Position numbers and translations under genes: made by a program. Below are positions 35,866 through 46,137 of a stretch of DNA of 64,000 nucleotides, one piece after another. The notes under the pieces are model-generated. The model saw only the letters and a program-made list of their open reading frames with translations. It was not told the origin of the DNA and did no database searches. The stretch is from Photorhabdus thracensis. Lineage in GTDB: Bacteria > Pseudomonadota > Gammaproteobacteria > Enterobacterales > Enterobacteriaceae. The stretch covers positions 1,798,001 to 1,862,000 of the forward strand of contig NZ_CP011104.1 of the NCBI RefSeq assembly GCF_001010285.1, read 5' to 3'. The first letter of the stretch is position 1, and each line of letters opens with the position of its first letter.

Positions 35866-36303
35866 TTACTTTTTACCACGCGCCAATGGTAAGTTTTCGC
35901 CTGTCCAACCCGCCAGACCTTCTTTCAGGGAACATACGCGTTCAAAACCAGCACGGAGAAGGTTCTCAGCCGGAGTACGCGATTCAGTGCCATTCGCTGA
36001 AACAACAATCACTGGCTGCTTTTTATGTTTTTCCAACTCAGCCAAGTTGTTGTCTTTAATTTCAGATGGAGTCAGGTTTATTGAACCAATGATATGCCCT
36101 TTGCGGAAATCTTCACGGGAACGTAAGTCCACGACGATGGCTTCTTCTTTATTGATCAGATTAATCGCTTGTGCACGGGTTATCTCTTTGGTTTTAGAGA
36201 AGAGACTTTTCATCGTAGTCACAATAACGGCAACCAGCAGCGCAATCCAGATGAGGCTTAAGGTCATGTGCTGATTAATAAATTGCATGATTTCTTGCAG
36301 CAT
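35866..36303 (-). CDS. yibN: Rhodanese-like membrane protein without the catalytic cysteine
   Basis: The 145-residue protein has one N-terminal membrane helix ([14 protein letters not shown], about 15-28) and a rhodanese domain with [15 protein letters not shown] and the ending [12 protein letters not shown]. It matches E. coli YibN, whose function is poorly known. The active-site loop reads [14 protein letters not shown], with serine or threonine where E. coli YibN has cysteine, so it cannot act as a sulfurtransferase. The start ATG 36303 gives MLQEIMQF as in E. coli. The position next to secB is as usual. Confidence 0.92.
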   Translation of the reverse strand: MLQEIMQFINQHMTLSLIWIALLVAVIVTTMKSLFSKTKEITRAQAINLINKEEAIVVDLRSREDFRKGHIIGSINLTPSEIKDNNLAELEKHKKQPVIVVSANGTESRTPAENLLRAGFERVCSLKEGLAGWTGENLPLARGKK

Positions 36304-36620
36304 GGGGGGCAAAAACTCCCGTTGGTTATTAACAAATATCTAAGTCTTCAGAGTATACCTTTGTGTTGCGTCAATTACAGCCAAATAGCATAAGCTCAAT
36401 GCAAATTTTGCGGAGAGTTTCGAGAAAAAATAAAAATACGCTGGAAATGGAACACGTTAAGTACACGATCAGAAGATTCTCTGCCACACTGAATGAATAC
36501 AGGAATTTAAGCAATAAATAGGCTAAAGTGGCTAATGTGCCCAGTTATTATCTGATTTCAATGTTGAAACAATATTATCCGGAAGTGTAAAAAATCAGCG
36601 CAGTATCTGGTAACCAATTG
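36304..36620 (-). other. Intergenic region between yibN and envC, no gpmM
   Basis: About 370 bases separate the divergent yibN and envC. In E. coli the phosphoglycerate mutase gene gpmM lies here. None of its sequence is visible and no other gene was seen. A promoter for envC lies at the right end. Confidence 0.6.
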
Positions 36621-36649
36621 TTCAACATGAAATAATCTGATGCTATACA
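36621..36649 (+). promoter_or_regulatory. Probable promoter of envC-yibQ
   Basis: A weak -35 TTCAAC (36621-36626) and a -10 TATACA (36644-36649) with 17 bases between them. TG just before the -10 gives an extended -10. The ATG of envC is 23 bases downstream. Confidence 0.42.
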
Positions 36650-36671
36650 GTCGTAAGGTATATTTATAGAA

Positions 36672-37979
36672 ATGGCAAATAACAAGGAAATACCTGGCCG
36701 TAATTATCGGTTCAATCAGAACTCATGGCAGAATAGAATTCGTGCCTTATTGTTCTGTGCTTTCCTGTCCGCTGTTTTCAGCTTTCATACCTTTGCCAAT
36801 CAGATTATCGAGAATAAAAATCAGCTTAAAAATCTTCAGCAAGACATTGCAGAGAAAGAGAAGAGCGTGCAACAACAGCAGCAAAAACGCAGTACGTTGT
36901 TAAGTCAACTGAAAGATCAGGAAAATATAATTTCTAAAGTTGGTCTCTCTCTGCACAGTACCCAAGCTCAGCTCAGTAAGCTGAATAAAGAGATTACCGC
37001 GCTTAATGCCAATATCAAGAAACTGGCAAAACAACAGACAGCACAACAGGATATGCTGGCACGTCAATTGGATGCCGCTTTTCGTCAAGGACAGCATCAA
37101 GGGCTTGAGCTCATGTTCAGAGGTGAGGAAGGCAAGAGGGGGGAGCGCATCCTCGCTTACTATAGTTACCTTAATCAAGCCCGCCAGGATACTATTGTTA
37201 AGCTTGAGCAAACTACCGTTGATTTAACTGAACAAAAAAAACTTGAGCAGCAAAAACAGGAAGAGCAGAAACAAGTTCTGACGGAACAACAACAACAAAA
37301 GCAGCAGATGGAAGTGGCCCGCAGCGCCCGGCAGAAAACCTTGACTGAACTGGAATCTTCCCTGAAGAAAGACCAGAAAAGTCTCGCTGAACTAAAACAA
37401 AATGAAACCCGCCTGCGGGATAAAATTGCTAAGGCAGAACGGGAAGCGAAAGCACGTGCTGAACGGGAAGCCAGAGAAGCTGCGCGTGTCCGTGCTCAAA
37501 TTGCGGCGAAACAGAAACAAGCGCAGAAAAAAGGTTCCAGCTATAAACCCACTGAAGATGAACGCGCATTAATGGCACGGACGGGTGGCCTTGGCCGTCC
37601 GGCTGGTCAGGCGATCTGGCCTGTCCGTGGCAAGGTAATACATGAGTTTGGCGAAGCACTGCAAGGCGAATTGCGCTGGAAAGGCATGGTGATTTCTGCC
37701 ACAGAAGGCACTGAGGTCAAAGCGATATCCGATGGCCGGGTACTGTTGGCTGACTGGTTGCAAGGCTATGGGCTGGTTGTCGTTATAGAGCACGGTAAAG
37801 GTGATATGAGCCTTTATGGCTATAATCAGAGCGCTCTGGTCAGTGTCGGCCAGCAAGTTCGTGCCGGGCAACCCATCGCCCTGGTCGGTAACAGTGGCGG
37901 TCAGGAACAACCCGCCCTGTATTTTGAAATCCGCCGTCAGGGTAGAGCGGTAAACCCACAACCTTGGCTTGGGAGATGA
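36672..37979 (+). CDS. envC: Murein hydrolase activator EnvC
   Basis: EnvC activates the amidases AmiA and AmiB at the division septum. The 435-residue protein has an N-terminal membrane or signal segment (about 24-42, ALLFCAFLSAVFSF). A long glutamine- and lysine-rich coiled coil (about 45-280) recruits it to FtsEX. The C-terminal LytM domain (about 320-430) contains WKGMVISATEGTEVKAISDGR, LYGYNQSALVSVG and YFEIRRQGRAVNPQPWL. The LytM metal ligands are degenerate, as in E. coli, so it is an activator and not a hydrolase itself. It overlaps or abuts yibQ. Confidence 0.95.
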   Translation: MANNKEIPGRNYRFNQNSWQNRIRALLFCAFLSAVFSFHTFANQIIENKNQLKNLQQDIAEKEKSVQQQQQKRSTLLSQLKDQENIISKVGLSLHSTQAQLSKLNKEITALNANIKKLAKQQTAQQDMLARQLDAAFRQGQHQGLELMFRGEEGKRGERILAYYSYLNQARQDTIVKLEQTTVDLTEQKKLEQQKQEEQKQVLTEQQQQKQQMEVARSARQKTLTELESSLKKDQKSLAELKQNETRLRDKIAKAEREAKARAEREAREAARVRAQIAAKQKQAQKKGSSYKPTEDERALMARTGGLGRPAGQAIWPVRGKVIHEFGEALQGELRWKGMVISATEGTEVKAISDGRVLLADWLQGYGLVVVIEHGKGDMSLYGYNQSALVSVGQQVRAGQPIALVGNSGGQEQPALYFEIRRQGRAVNPQPWLGR

Positions 37980-37983
37980 TCAG

Positions 37984-38895
37984 GTGAGACAACACAAGTT
38001 TACAAAACTCATTGGCACTATCGTCCTGTTACTCTTGAGCCTGCAAGCCAGTGCTGCCCGTCTGGCAATTGTTATCGATGACTTTGGCTATCGTCCTCAT
38101 AATGAAAACAAAATATTGCAGATGCCTGTTGCGGTTTCTATCGCCATTCTGCCGGATTCTCCCCACGGCAGGGAAATGGCTGAAAAAGCACATAAACAAG
38201 GACGGGAGATTTTAATCCACCTGCCAATGGCACCTTTAAGTAAGCAACGGTTAGAACCGGATACTCTCCAGCCAACAATGAGCAGTGAAGAGATTGATCG
38301 CATTATTCAGCGCGCAATACAGAAGGTCCCTTATGCGGTAGGAATAAATAACCATATGGGCAGCGCTATGACTTCAAGCTTGCCAGGAATGCAGAAGGTT
38401 ATGCGTTCGCTGTCCCGCTATGAGCTTTATTTTCTCGATAGTGTGACGATTGGAAATACTCAAGCAACAAAGGCAGCACAAGGCACTCATGTTCGCGTTA
38501 TCCGCCGCAATATTTTTCTTGATAATGTGCAATCAGAAGCGGAAACCCGCTATCAGTTAAACCGTGCGATTTCCATTGCCCGTAAGAATGGTTCAGCTAT
38601 TGCTATCGGCCATCCTCATCCGACAACTATTCGCGCATTACAACAGATGCTGCCAACGCTTCCCGCTGATATTGAATTGGTCAGCCCGAGTAGGTTGTTA
38701 AGTGGCACACCTGTTGGTGACAATCACCGTAAATGGGGCAAGCAGTGTGAAATAAAAGAGGTGCCAACTACGGTTACCAGCCAAGACTATCTGGCGGTCA
38801 TTAGCAATACTCTGGTTGATAATCCTGTTGTGAATACAATGAGCCAACATATCCGGAAACTGGCTGGCGATAAATCACAGGGTAGAACAGAATAA
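37984..38895 (+). CDS. yibQ: Divergent polysaccharide deacetylase family protein YibQ
   Basis: The 303-residue protein has a signal peptide (LIGTIVLLLLSLQASA) and the YibQ domain, with LAIVIDDFGYRPHNE, HLPMAPL, INNHMGSAMTS, YFLDSVTIG and AIGHPHPTT. The motifs keep the aspartates and histidines of the deacetylase superfamily, but its substrate is not established; the envC linkage suggests a cell-wall role. Two starts are possible, TTG at 37969 and GTG at 37984. I chose GTG, since GGGAG lies eight bases before it. It ends at a terminator shared with tdh. Confidence 0.9.
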   Translation: MRQHKFTKLIGTIVLLLLSLQASAARLAIVIDDFGYRPHNENKILQMPVAVSIAILPDSPHGREMAEKAHKQGREILIHLPMAPLSKQRLEPDTLQPTMSSEEIDRIIQRAIQKVPYAVGINNHMGSAMTSSLPGMQKVMRSLSRYELYFLDSVTIGNTQATKAAQGTHVRVIRRNIFLDNVQSEAETRYQLNRAISIARKNGSAIAIGHPHPTTIRALQQMLPTLPADIELVSPSRLLSGTPVGDNHRKWGKQCEIKEVPTTVTSQDYLAVISNTLVDNPVVNTMSQHIRKLAGDKSQGRTE

Positions 38896-38922
38896 AAAGT
38901 TATCCGAAAAAATGACTAATAA

Positions 38923-38954
38923 AACAGGCGCCCAAAAAACTGCAAGCGCCTGTT
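38923..38954 (+). terminator. Bidirectional terminator between yibQ and tdh
   Basis: AACAGGCGC (38923-38931) pairs with GCGCCTGTT (38946-38954) around a 14-base loop. The two genes converge here. Confidence 0.65.
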
Positions 38955-38976
38955 AATCTTAGTGGTAATTTAATGA

Positions 38977-40002
38977 TTAATCCCAGCTCAGAATAACTTT
39001 ACCAGACTGCCCTGAACGCATGGTGTCAAAGCCTTGCTGGAAGTCATCAATAGAGAACCGGTGAGTGATAATCGGGGTCAGATCCAAACCAGATTGAATC
39101 AATGTCGCCATTTTGTACCAGGTTTCAAACATTTCACGGCCATAAATACCTTTAATAAACAAGCCCTTGAAAATCACCTGATTCCAGTCGATTGCCATAT
39201 CTGATGGTGGAATACCCAACAGTGCAACACGGCCACCGTGATTCATGGTATTTAATAAGGTACGAAACGCCGCCGGTGCGCCGGACATTTCCAAACCAAC
39301 ATCAAAACCTTCAGTCATGCCTAACTCTGCCATGACATCGGTCAGATTTTCCTTGCTGACATTGACCGCACGGGTAACCCCCATTTTACGTGCCAGTTCA
39401 AGGCGATATTCGTTAACGTCGGTAATAACAACATGGCGCGCACCAACATGTTTACACACTGCCGCAGCCATAATACCAATTGGGCCTGCACCGGAAACCA
39501 GCACATCTTCACCAACCAGATCAAAGGAAAGTGCGGTATGAACAGCATTGCCAAATGGGTCAAAAATAGAAGCCAGTTCATCAGAGATGTTATCTGGGAT
39601 TTTAAACGCATTAAACGCAGGGATAACCAGATATTGAGCAAAACAACCCGGGCGGTTTACCCCGACACCGATGGTATTACGGCATAAGTGAGTACGGCCA
39701 CCACGACAGTTACGGCAGTGACCACAAGTGATATGCCCTTCGCCAGACACCCGGTCACCAATTTTAAAACCTTTCACTTCCTGACCAATAGCAACAACTT
39801 CACCCACATATTCATGACCAACAACCATGGGTACAGGAATTGTTTTTTGCGACCAGTCATCCCAGTTATAGATGTGCACATCCGTACCACAAATCGCCGT
39901 TTTACGGATTTTGATCATCACATCATTGTGCCCCAATTCCGGCTCGGGCACATCGGTCATCCAGATGCCTTCTTCTGCTTTTAACTTTGACAATGCTTTC
40001 AT
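38977..40002 (-). CDS. tdh: L-threonine 3-dehydrogenase
   Basis: Tdh oxidises threonine to 2-amino-3-ketobutyrate, which Kbl then cleaves to glycine and acetyl-CoA. The 341-residue zinc enzyme has the catalytic zinc ligands C38, H63 and E64, the structural zinc cysteines C93, C96, C99 and C107, and a Rossmann domain with [11 protein letters not shown]. The length equals E. coli Tdh. Start ATG at 40002 follows kbl by nine bases, so the two form an operon, as in E. coli. Confidence 0.97.
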   Translation of the reverse strand: MKALSKLKAEEGIWMTDVPEPELGHNDVMIKIRKTAICGTDVHIYNWDDWSQKTIPVPMVVGHEYVGEVVAIGQEVKGFKIGDRVSGEGHITCGHCRNCRGGRTHLCRNTIGVGVNRPGCFAQYLVIPAFNAFKIPDNISDELASIFDPFGNAVHTALSFDLVGEDVLVSGAGPIGIMAAAVCKHVGARHVVITDVNEYRLELARKMGVTRAVNVSKENLTDVMAELGMTEGFDVGLEMSGAPAAFRTLLNTMNHGGRVALLGIPPSDMAIDWNQVIFKGLFIKGIYGREMFETWYKMATLIQSGLDLTPIITHRFSIDDFQQGFDTMRSGQSGKVILSWD

Positions 40003-40011
40003 AGAGATGCC

Positions 40012-41208
40012 TTATGCAATTACTTTTAATTGCTTACCAATTCGCGTGAACGCCTCAACCACGCGTTCAATTTGCTCTTCCGTATGTGCCGCTGACATTT
40101 GCGTGCGGATACGGGCCTGATTTTTAGGGACTACCGGATAGAAGAAACCGGTGACGTAAATGCCTTCTTTCAGTAATTCTGCGGCAAATTCCTGTGCCAA
40201 TTTTGCATCGCCTAACATGACCGGAATGATCGCGTGATCAGCACCTGCCAGAGTGAAACCTGCCGCGGTCATTTTTTCACGGAACAGGTTGGCGTTCTTC
40301 CACAAGCGATCACGTAACGCATCACCCTCTTTCAGCATATCCAGCACTTTAATGGATGCCGCGACAATCGCCGGAGCCAGTGAGTTGGAGAACAGATATG
40401 GACGTGAGCGCTGGCGCAGCCACTCAACAACTTCTTTACGCGCCGCAGTATAGCCACCGGAAGCACCACCCAGCGCTTTACCTAATGTGCCGGTAATGAT
40501 GTCAATACGATCCATGACGTCACAATATTCGTGAGTACCCCGACCATGTGCACCAACAAAACCTACGGCATGGGAGTCATCCACCATCACCATTGCACCA
40601 AATTCATCCGCCAGATCACAGATAGATTTCAGGTCAGCAATGACACCATCCATTGAGAACACACCATCTGTTGCAATCACAATATGACGCGCGTTATCTG
40701 CTTTTGCTTGCTCCAATTGTGCTCTCAGTTCCTGCATATCATTATTAGCATAGCGATAACGCTTCGCTTTACATAAGCGGACACCATCAATAATAGAAGC
40801 GTGGTTAAGAGCATCCGAGATAATGGCATCTTCCGGCCCAAACAGCGTTTCAAATAAACCGCCATTGGCATCAAAACAAGAAGAATAAAGAATGACATCT
40901 TCCATGCCCAAAAATTCCGCCAGTTTTTTCTCCAGCGCTTTATGAGTATCCTGAGTCCCACAAATAAAGCGAACAGATGCCATACCAAAACCGTGGCTAT
41001 CCATTCCCGTTTTAGCGGCAACAATAAGATCAGGGTGATTAGCCAAACCTAAGTAGTTATTTGCGCAGAAGTTAATAACATGGCTGCCATCGGCTACAGC
41101 AATGTCAGCATTTTGGGCAGAAGTGATGATGCGCTCATTTTTGAATAACCCTTCCGAATGGGCTTGCTCTAATTGTTCATTAATTTGCTGATAAAATGAT
41201 GCTGACAT
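40012..41208 (-). CDS. kbl: Glycine C-acetyltransferase (2-amino-3-ketobutyrate CoA ligase)
   Basis: Kbl is a PLP enzyme of 398 residues that cleaves 2-amino-3-ketobutyrate with CoA into glycine and acetyl-CoA. The PLP lysine is in [27 protein letters not shown] near 46-59 and [11 protein letters not shown] are typical of the alpha-oxoamine synthase family. It is upstream of tdh on the same strand. The divergent region to hldD (41209-41440) should hold promoters for both; no site was clear. Confidence 0.97.
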   Translation of the reverse strand: MSASFYQQINEQLEQAHSEGLFKNERIITSAQNADIAVADGSHVINFCANNYLGLANHPDLIVAAKTGMDSHGFGMASVRFICGTQDTHKALEKKLAEFLGMEDVILYSSCFDANGGLFETLFGPEDAIISDALNHASIIDGVRLCKAKRYRYANNDMQELRAQLEQAKADNARHIVIATDGVFSMDGVIADLKSICDLADEFGAMVMVDDSHAVGFVGAHGRGTHEYCDVMDRIDIITGTLGKALGGASGGYTAARKEVVEWLRQRSRPYLFSNSLAPAIVAASIKVLDMLKEGDALRDRLWKNANLFREKMTAAGFTLAGADHAIIPVMLGDAKLAQEFAAELLKEGIYVTGFFYPVVPKNQARIRTQMSAAHTEEQIERVVEAFTRIGKQLKVIA

Positions 41209-41440
41209 TTATTTTCTCCTGATTTAAGTGAAGGGTCGTTACATATTTTACTCATTGATCAGGCAACTGACGACTCTATCAGGCAGTTAATATTAACTTT
41301 GCTGTATCCGTCACGTCATGCAATCTGAATGACCATAATATTTCAGTATATTCCCCTGCTTAAGCTGCTGTCGTCATAGATGTTAGATGTTATTATAGAA
41401 GCAATTTGCTTCATTAACCCGATTGATAGAGGTAAGTCTG

Positions 41441-42379
41441 ATGATCATTGTCACTGGCGGTGCTGGATTTATTGGCAGCAATATTGTCAAAGCACTAAAT
41501 GACGAAGGATATAAAGATATTCTGGTCGTAGATAATCTGAAAGATGGTACTAAGTTCGCCAATCTGGCTGACCTGGATATTGCTGATTACATGGACAAGG
41601 AAGAGTTTATTGTTAGTATCCTGGCCGGTGATGATTTAGGTGATATTGACGCTGTTTTCCATGAAGGCGCCTGCTCATCCACAACCGAGTGGGATGGTAA
41701 GTATATGATGGATAATAACTATCAATATTCAAAAGAATTGCTGCACTATTGCCTTGAACGTGGAATTCCTTTCTTGTACGCCTCTTCCGCAGCAACCTAT
41801 GGTGGCCGCAGTGATAATTTTATTGAGGAGCGTCAATATGAAAAACCTCTCAATGTTTACGGCTACTCTAAGTTCCTGTTCGACCAGTATGTCCGGGAGC
41901 TCTTGCCTCACGCTGATTCACAGATTTGTGGTTTCCGTTATTTCAATGTGTACGGACCACGCGAAGGGCACAAAGGCAGTATGGCCAGTGTTGCATTCCA
42001 TCTGAACAATCAAATCAATCAGGGGCAAAACCCCAAACTATTTGCTGGCAGTGAAGGCTTTCAACGTGATTTTATCTATGTTGGTGATGCCGCTGCGGTT
42101 AATCTGTGGTTCTGGAAAAACGGCGTTTCCGGTATTTATAACTGTGGAACAGGCCGCGCTGAATCTTTCCAGGCGGTTGCCGATGCGGTTGTTGAATTTC
42201 ATAAAGATAAATCACCCACTGTTGAATACATTGATTTCCCTGAAAATTTAAAAGGTCGTTATCAGAGCTTTACTCAAGCGGATATGACTAAACTTCGTGC
42301 GGCTGGTTATGATAAACCATTCAAAACAGTCGCCGAAGGAGTAGCGGAATATATGCATTGGCTTAATCAGGATAAATAA
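41441..42379 (+). CDS. hldD: ADP-L-glycero-D-manno-heptose 6-epimerase
   Basis: HldD turns ADP-D-glycero- into ADP-L-glycero-D-manno-heptose, the donor for the LPS inner core. The 312-residue SDR has [11 protein letters not shown] at 4-14, [13 protein letters not shown], the catalytic YGYSKF and [14 protein letters not shown]. The open frame begins six codons upstream, but the ATG at 41441 with AGAGGT matches the family. It heads an hldD-waaF-waaC operon in the gammaproteobacterial order. Confidence 0.97.
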   Translation: MIIVTGGAGFIGSNIVKALNDEGYKDILVVDNLKDGTKFANLADLDIADYMDKEEFIVSILAGDDLGDIDAVFHEGACSSTTEWDGKYMMDNNYQYSKELLHYCLERGIPFLYASSAATYGGRSDNFIEERQYEKPLNVYGYSKFLFDQYVRELLPHADSQICGFRYFNVYGPREGHKGSMASVAFHLNNQINQGQNPKLFAGSEGFQRDFIYVGDAAAVNLWFWKNGVSGIYNCGTGRAESFQAVADAVVEFHKDKSPTVEYIDFPENLKGRYQSFTQADMTKLRAAGYDKPFKTVAEGVAEYMHWLNQDK

Positions 42380-42389
42380 TCTACTCGCT

Positions 42390-43439
42390 ATGAAAATATT
42401 GGTGATCGGCCCTTCGTGGGTGGGTGACATGATGATGTCGCAGAGCCTTTACCGAACATTAAAGGCCCTGCATCCTAATGCAGAAATTGATGTAATGGCT
42501 CCAGCCTGGTGCCGTCCGCTACTGGCAAAAATGCCGGAAGTCAATCAGACGCTGGCAATGCCATTAGGCCATGGAGCACTGGCATTGGGAGAGCGCCGTC
42601 GTCTTGGCGTCGTACTGCGTGAACATAAATATGACCGCGCTTATGTGCTGCCAAACTCTTTTAAATCTGCATTGGTGCCTTTCTTCGCCAATATTCCTCT
42701 GCGCACCGGCTGGCGCGGTGAAATGAGATATGGATTGCTCAATGATATTCGTATACTGAATAAAGAAGCTTTCCCATTAATGGTTCAACGTTATGTCGCA
42801 TTGGCTTACGATGCAAAACTCAGTAGCGCTACGGAGCTTCCTCAACCATTACTGTGGCCTCAGTTGGCTGTCAGTGATGAAGATGTTGCTGAATCTACCG
42901 CAGCATTCAATATTTCTGATCACCGGCCGATTATCGGTTTCTGTCCCGGAGCAGAGTTCGGTCCGGCAAAACGTTGGCCGCACTATCATTATGCCGCGTT
43001 GGCTCAACAGCTTATCACTAAAAAGGGATATCAAATTCTGCTGTTTGGTTCCGCCAAAGATCATGAAGGTGGAGAAGATATCCGCAAGTCACTGACAGAA
43101 GAAACCCGTGAATACTGTATCAATCTTGCCGGACAAACATCTCTTGAGCAGGCGGTCAATATTATCGCAGCCTGTGATGCTATTGTGACCAACGATTCCG
43201 GTTTGATGCATGTCGCCGCGGCACTCAATCGCCCTCTCGTTGCACTCTACGGCCCAAGCAGCCCAGATTTTACTCCACCATTGTCTGATAAAGCAGAAGT
43301 TATCCGCCTTATCACTGGCTATCATAAGGTCAGAAAAGGTGACAGTGCACACGGCTATCATCAGAGTCTGATTGATATTAAACCAGAGCAGGTTATGGCT
43401 TCTCTGGATAAATTATTACAAGCGGAGAACCAGGATTAA
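42390..43439 (+). CDS. waaF: LPS heptosyltransferase II
   Basis: WaaF adds the second heptose to the inner core. The 349-residue GT9 enzyme has ILVIGPSWVGDMMMSQ, the short PLGHGAL segment, LPNSFKSALVPF, GFCPGAEFGPAKRWP near 178 and NDSGLMHVAAAL near 262, the GT9 donor site. It is on the inner side of the cytoplasmic membrane. The length and all motifs fit E. coli WaaF. It overlaps waaC by one base. Confidence 0.97.
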   Translation: MKILVIGPSWVGDMMMSQSLYRTLKALHPNAEIDVMAPAWCRPLLAKMPEVNQTLAMPLGHGALALGERRRLGVVLREHKYDRAYVLPNSFKSALVPFFANIPLRTGWRGEMRYGLLNDIRILNKEAFPLMVQRYVALAYDAKLSSATELPQPLLWPQLAVSDEDVAESTAAFNISDHRPIIGFCPGAEFGPAKRWPHYHYAALAQQLITKKGYQILLFGSAKDHEGGEDIRKSLTEETREYCINLAGQTSLEQAVNIIAACDAIVTNDSGLMHVAAALNRPLVALYGPSSPDFTPPLSDKAEVIRLITGYHKVRKGDSAHGYHQSLIDIKPEQVMASLDKLLQAENQD

Positions 43440-44401
43440 TGCGGGTTTTACTGGTTAAGACTTCTTCCATGGGAGATGTACTCCACTCTCTCCCCGCACT
43501 GACTGATGCAGAAAAAAACCTGCCTGGTGTCCGTTTTGACTGGGTGGTAGAAGAAGGATTCGCACAAATTCCCGGCTGGCACAGTGTAGTTGATCAAGTT
43601 ATTCCTGTTGCTATTCGCCGCTGGCGTAAGAACTGGTTTGGTAAAGAGATCCGCGCAGAACGCCGTTTATTTAAAGAAAAACTAAAATTACATCATTATG
43701 ATGTCATTATTGATGCTCAGGGGTTATTAAAGAGTGCATTTCTGGTCACTCGATTAGCTCATGGCCCTAAACATGGTTACGACCGTAAAAGTATCCGTGA
43801 GCCATTAGCAAGTTTTTTTTATGATTGCCGCCATGCAGTCAGTAAGCAGCAACATGCCGTAGAACGTATCCGCGAGCTGTTTGCTGTCAGCCTGGGTTAT
43901 GCTAAACCCGCAGAGCTGGGCGATTATGGTATTGCCCGTCACTTTTTAAAGCAGCAATCAGAAAATCAAGGTGATTATCTGGTTTTTCTCCATGCCACTA
44001 CCCGTGATGAAAAACACTGGCCGGAAAGCCATTGGCGTCAGCTTATTGCTGAAATTCAGCCGACTGGCATGCGAATTAAACTTCCCTGGGGAGCAGAACA
44101 TGAGCACCAACGTGCATTGAGGCTGGCGGAAGATCTCCCTCATGTGGAAGTTCTGCCAAAACTGACTTTGGCACAAGTCGCTCAGGAATTAGCTGGAGCA
44201 CAAGCCGTTGTCTCTGTTGATACTGGCCTGAGCCACCTCACCGCCGCACTGGATCGCCCTAATATTACGCTGTTTGGCCCAACCGATCCGGGCCTGATCG
44301 GAGGATACGGTAAGGAACAGATGTCCTTGAAAGCCGAGGATGGAAATATCAAAAGTATTACGCCATCGAAAGTACTCTCCTATCTCCGGCAAAAAATATA
44401 A
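43439..44401 (+). CDS. waaC: LPS heptosyltransferase I
   Basis: WaaC adds the first heptose to Kdo. The 320-residue GT9 protein starts VLLVKTSSMGDVLHSLPAL, the acceptor site, and has IIDAQGLLKSA, HATTRDEKHWPE and VSVDTGLSHLTAAL in the donor domain. It closes the operon. A hairpin terminator follows at 44414, and the next gene is in the opposite direction. Confidence 0.97.
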   Translation: MRVLLVKTSSMGDVLHSLPALTDAEKNLPGVRFDWVVEEGFAQIPGWHSVVDQVIPVAIRRWRKNWFGKEIRAERRLFKEKLKLHHYDVIIDAQGLLKSAFLVTRLAHGPKHGYDRKSIREPLASFFYDCRHAVSKQQHAVERIRELFAVSLGYAKPAELGDYGIARHFLKQQSENQGDYLVFLHATTRDEKHWPESHWRQLIAEIQPTGMRIKLPWGAEHEHQRALRLAEDLPHVEVLPKLTLAQVAQELAGAQAVVSVDTGLSHLTAALDRPNITLFGPTDPGLIGGYGKEQMSLKAEDGNIKSITPSKVLSYLRQKI

Positions 44402-44413
44402 AATTAATTTCAA

Positions 44414-44457
44414 AATACTGGCTAAATGCACCCTTTAACCAGTATTCAATCTTTTTT
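44414..44457 (+). terminator. Rho-independent terminator after waaC, overlapping the stop of the facing gene
   Basis: AATACTGGCTAAA (44414-44426) pairs with TTTAACCAGTATT (44434-44446) with one mismatch, and CAATCTTTTTT follows. The stop codon of the convergent GT25 gene (44446-44448) lies at its foot. Confidence 0.7.
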
Positions 44458-45189
44458 AATTTTATATATTTTTCTAACAAAGATTTTCCATAATATATTT
44501 TTAATCTTTACAGAAAAGGGCCTTCTTTTCCTTATTTCTTTCCAAATTTTTCCTGCCTTAATATTATGCTCACTATCCCGCCCCGATATGGTTGTATTAA
44601 CAGCATCCTCACTTTCTGTAACCAAAGCGGGCACTGTACAACATAATTTTATAACGCCATTTTCCCTGAAAAATTCCCAGCGATCTGCAACCAACCATAC
44701 AGGATAAAGGAAAGCAATGAGGTTTTTAGCTGCCTGATTATTCAATATATAACCACAAGCTAATGTGGCGTCTAATACCGATTTAATATCCACACCACAA
44801 GAAAGATTATATTTAGAATGTTCAAAATATTGACTGGCTTCACTCAAAAGAATAGCAGAAGGGGCTATTATCTTTTCTTGCTGAATTTCATTTAAGAATT
44901 CAGGCAAACGTTCATTTAAGATAACATCATCCTCTAATATTAATGCCATAGGAATATTATTTTCAACGATATTCCTGTAGATTTTTATATGACTTAAAGC
45001 ACACCCAATCTCACCAGGCGTTATAGCATCACTTAATTCTCTTGTTTGCCTCTGTAACTCCTCCTGTGATAACAGGCGGCCATCAACAGCCTCAATAAAT
45101 TCATAATCTAAGTTTAGTTTAATACATTGTTCTGCTATTCTTTTCCTTCTCTCTGTAGAATGTTTAAGATTAATAATAAAAGTTTTCAT
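44446..45189 (-). CDS. GT25 (LPS glycosyltransferase, LpsA/Lob1 type)
   Basis: The 247-residue protein opens TFIINLKHSTERRKRI and has FIEAVDGR, GEIGCALSHIKIYR and LILEDDVIL near 83-91 with the acidic pair, as do LpsA-type enzymes that add galactose or other hexoses to lipooligosaccharide in Haemophilus and relatives. The sugar it adds is unknown. It is the last gene of the waaQ-led leftward operon, 27 bases after the Mig-14-like gene. A good AGGA site precedes ATG 45189. Confidence 0.87.
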   Translation of the reverse strand: MKTFIINLKHSTERRKRIAEQCIKLNLDYEFIEAVDGRLLSQEELQRQTRELSDAITPGEIGCALSHIKIYRNIVENNIPMALILEDDVILNERLPEFLNEIQQEKIIAPSAILLSEASQYFEHSKYNLSCGVDIKSVLDATLACGYILNNQAAKNLIAFLYPVWLVADRWEFFRENGVIKLCCTVPALVTESEDAVNTTISGRDSEHNIKAGKIWKEIRKRRPFSVKIKNILWKIFVRKIYKIKKD

Positions 45190-45216
45190 ATCCTGTGCTA
45201 ATGCTCCATTATTCGA

Positions 45217-46104
45217 TTAAGGAAAAATCACTCTTTGTAAGTTGTCTCTATTGCACCACCTATTTTTATATTCAAATGTTGGCCGCCCGAAACTAAATCT
45301 CATCTCCAAATTATTTTCACGGCTGTATTCAATAGCATCCTTAACATTAACCCATGTAGAAACCGTTCCTAGCGATAGATTTGGATAGCTCAAATCCATT
45401 CCGCTATTAACATAGTCATAGCAAATCCATTTTTCACATTGTTTTTTAACAATAAATTGCATTGCGCAAGGATTTCCTTCTAACCATAAAATATTACCAA
45501 AATTTATAGCGGGTATTTCTTCAAGAATTTCCTGCATTTCATTTTTATATGCATGTTCATTCCTGCGTTTAAAATAGAGATAATCATAAATATCTGTTAA
45601 TTCTTTCGCATCATAATGATCAACATTAACAACACTCCCCCCACTTTTTATAAAACGATTCAACTCTCTATTTCTTGTTTCTCTTGTTTTTCTAGAGATA
45701 TCCTTAACCAGACAGATCTGTCTTTTAGAATTTAATTTTTCCGAACAGTTAATAGTATTAACTTTATTTTTCGACGACATAAACTTTGATTTAAATGGAA
45801 TAATAGATCTAACATCCGTTCTAATCGGCAATATTATCTCATCAAAATTAAGTGGATACTTATTAATTCCTTCTTTAATGACAATTTTCTGCTCACCAGC
45901 GAGGTAGCGATCTCTCCAGCTACAGATACCACCAATGATATTCCCTGAACCATCTCTTTTTATATAGAATTTCTCATTTAGCTGAAAACGCTTATGGAAA
46001 AATTCCAAGATTTTTGGAGAAGTGATCACACTTCCCCCGTATAAATTATAAGCCTCTTGATAATCATCAAAGGAACCTAATTTCCAACCAAAATTTAGTA
46101 GCAT
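45217..46104 (-). CDS. Mig-14 family protein (GNAT-type fold)
   Basis: The 295-residue protein has YGGSVITSPKILEFF near 22, FIVKKQCEKW and, at the C-terminus, RFSFGRPTFEYKNRWC, the ending shared with Salmonella and Pseudomonas Mig-14. Mig-14 is needed by those bacteria to resist host antimicrobial peptides and is attached to the inner face of the membrane; how it works is not known. The fold resembles a FemAB/GNAT acyltransferase. Its place in an LPS-core operon suggests it changes the core. I chose ATG 46104 with AGGA rather than the TTG codon just before it. Confidence 0.85.
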   Translation of the reverse strand: MLLNFGWKLGSFDDYQEAYNLYGGSVITSPKILEFFHKRFQLNEKFYIKRDGSGNIIGGICSWRDRYLAGEQKIVIKEGINKYPLNFDEIILPIRTDVRSIIPFKSKFMSSKNKVNTINCSEKLNSKRQICLVKDISRKTRETRNRELNRFIKSGGSVVNVDHYDAKELTDIYDYLYFKRRNEHAYKNEMQEILEEIPAINFGNILWLEGNPCAMQFIVKKQCEKWICYDYVNSGMDLSYPNLSLGTVSTWVNVKDAIEYSRENNLEMRFSFGRPTFEYKNRWCNRDNLQRVIFP

Positions 46105-46137
46105 CAATTAATCCTGTCAGTTTTATTTTTTCAATTA

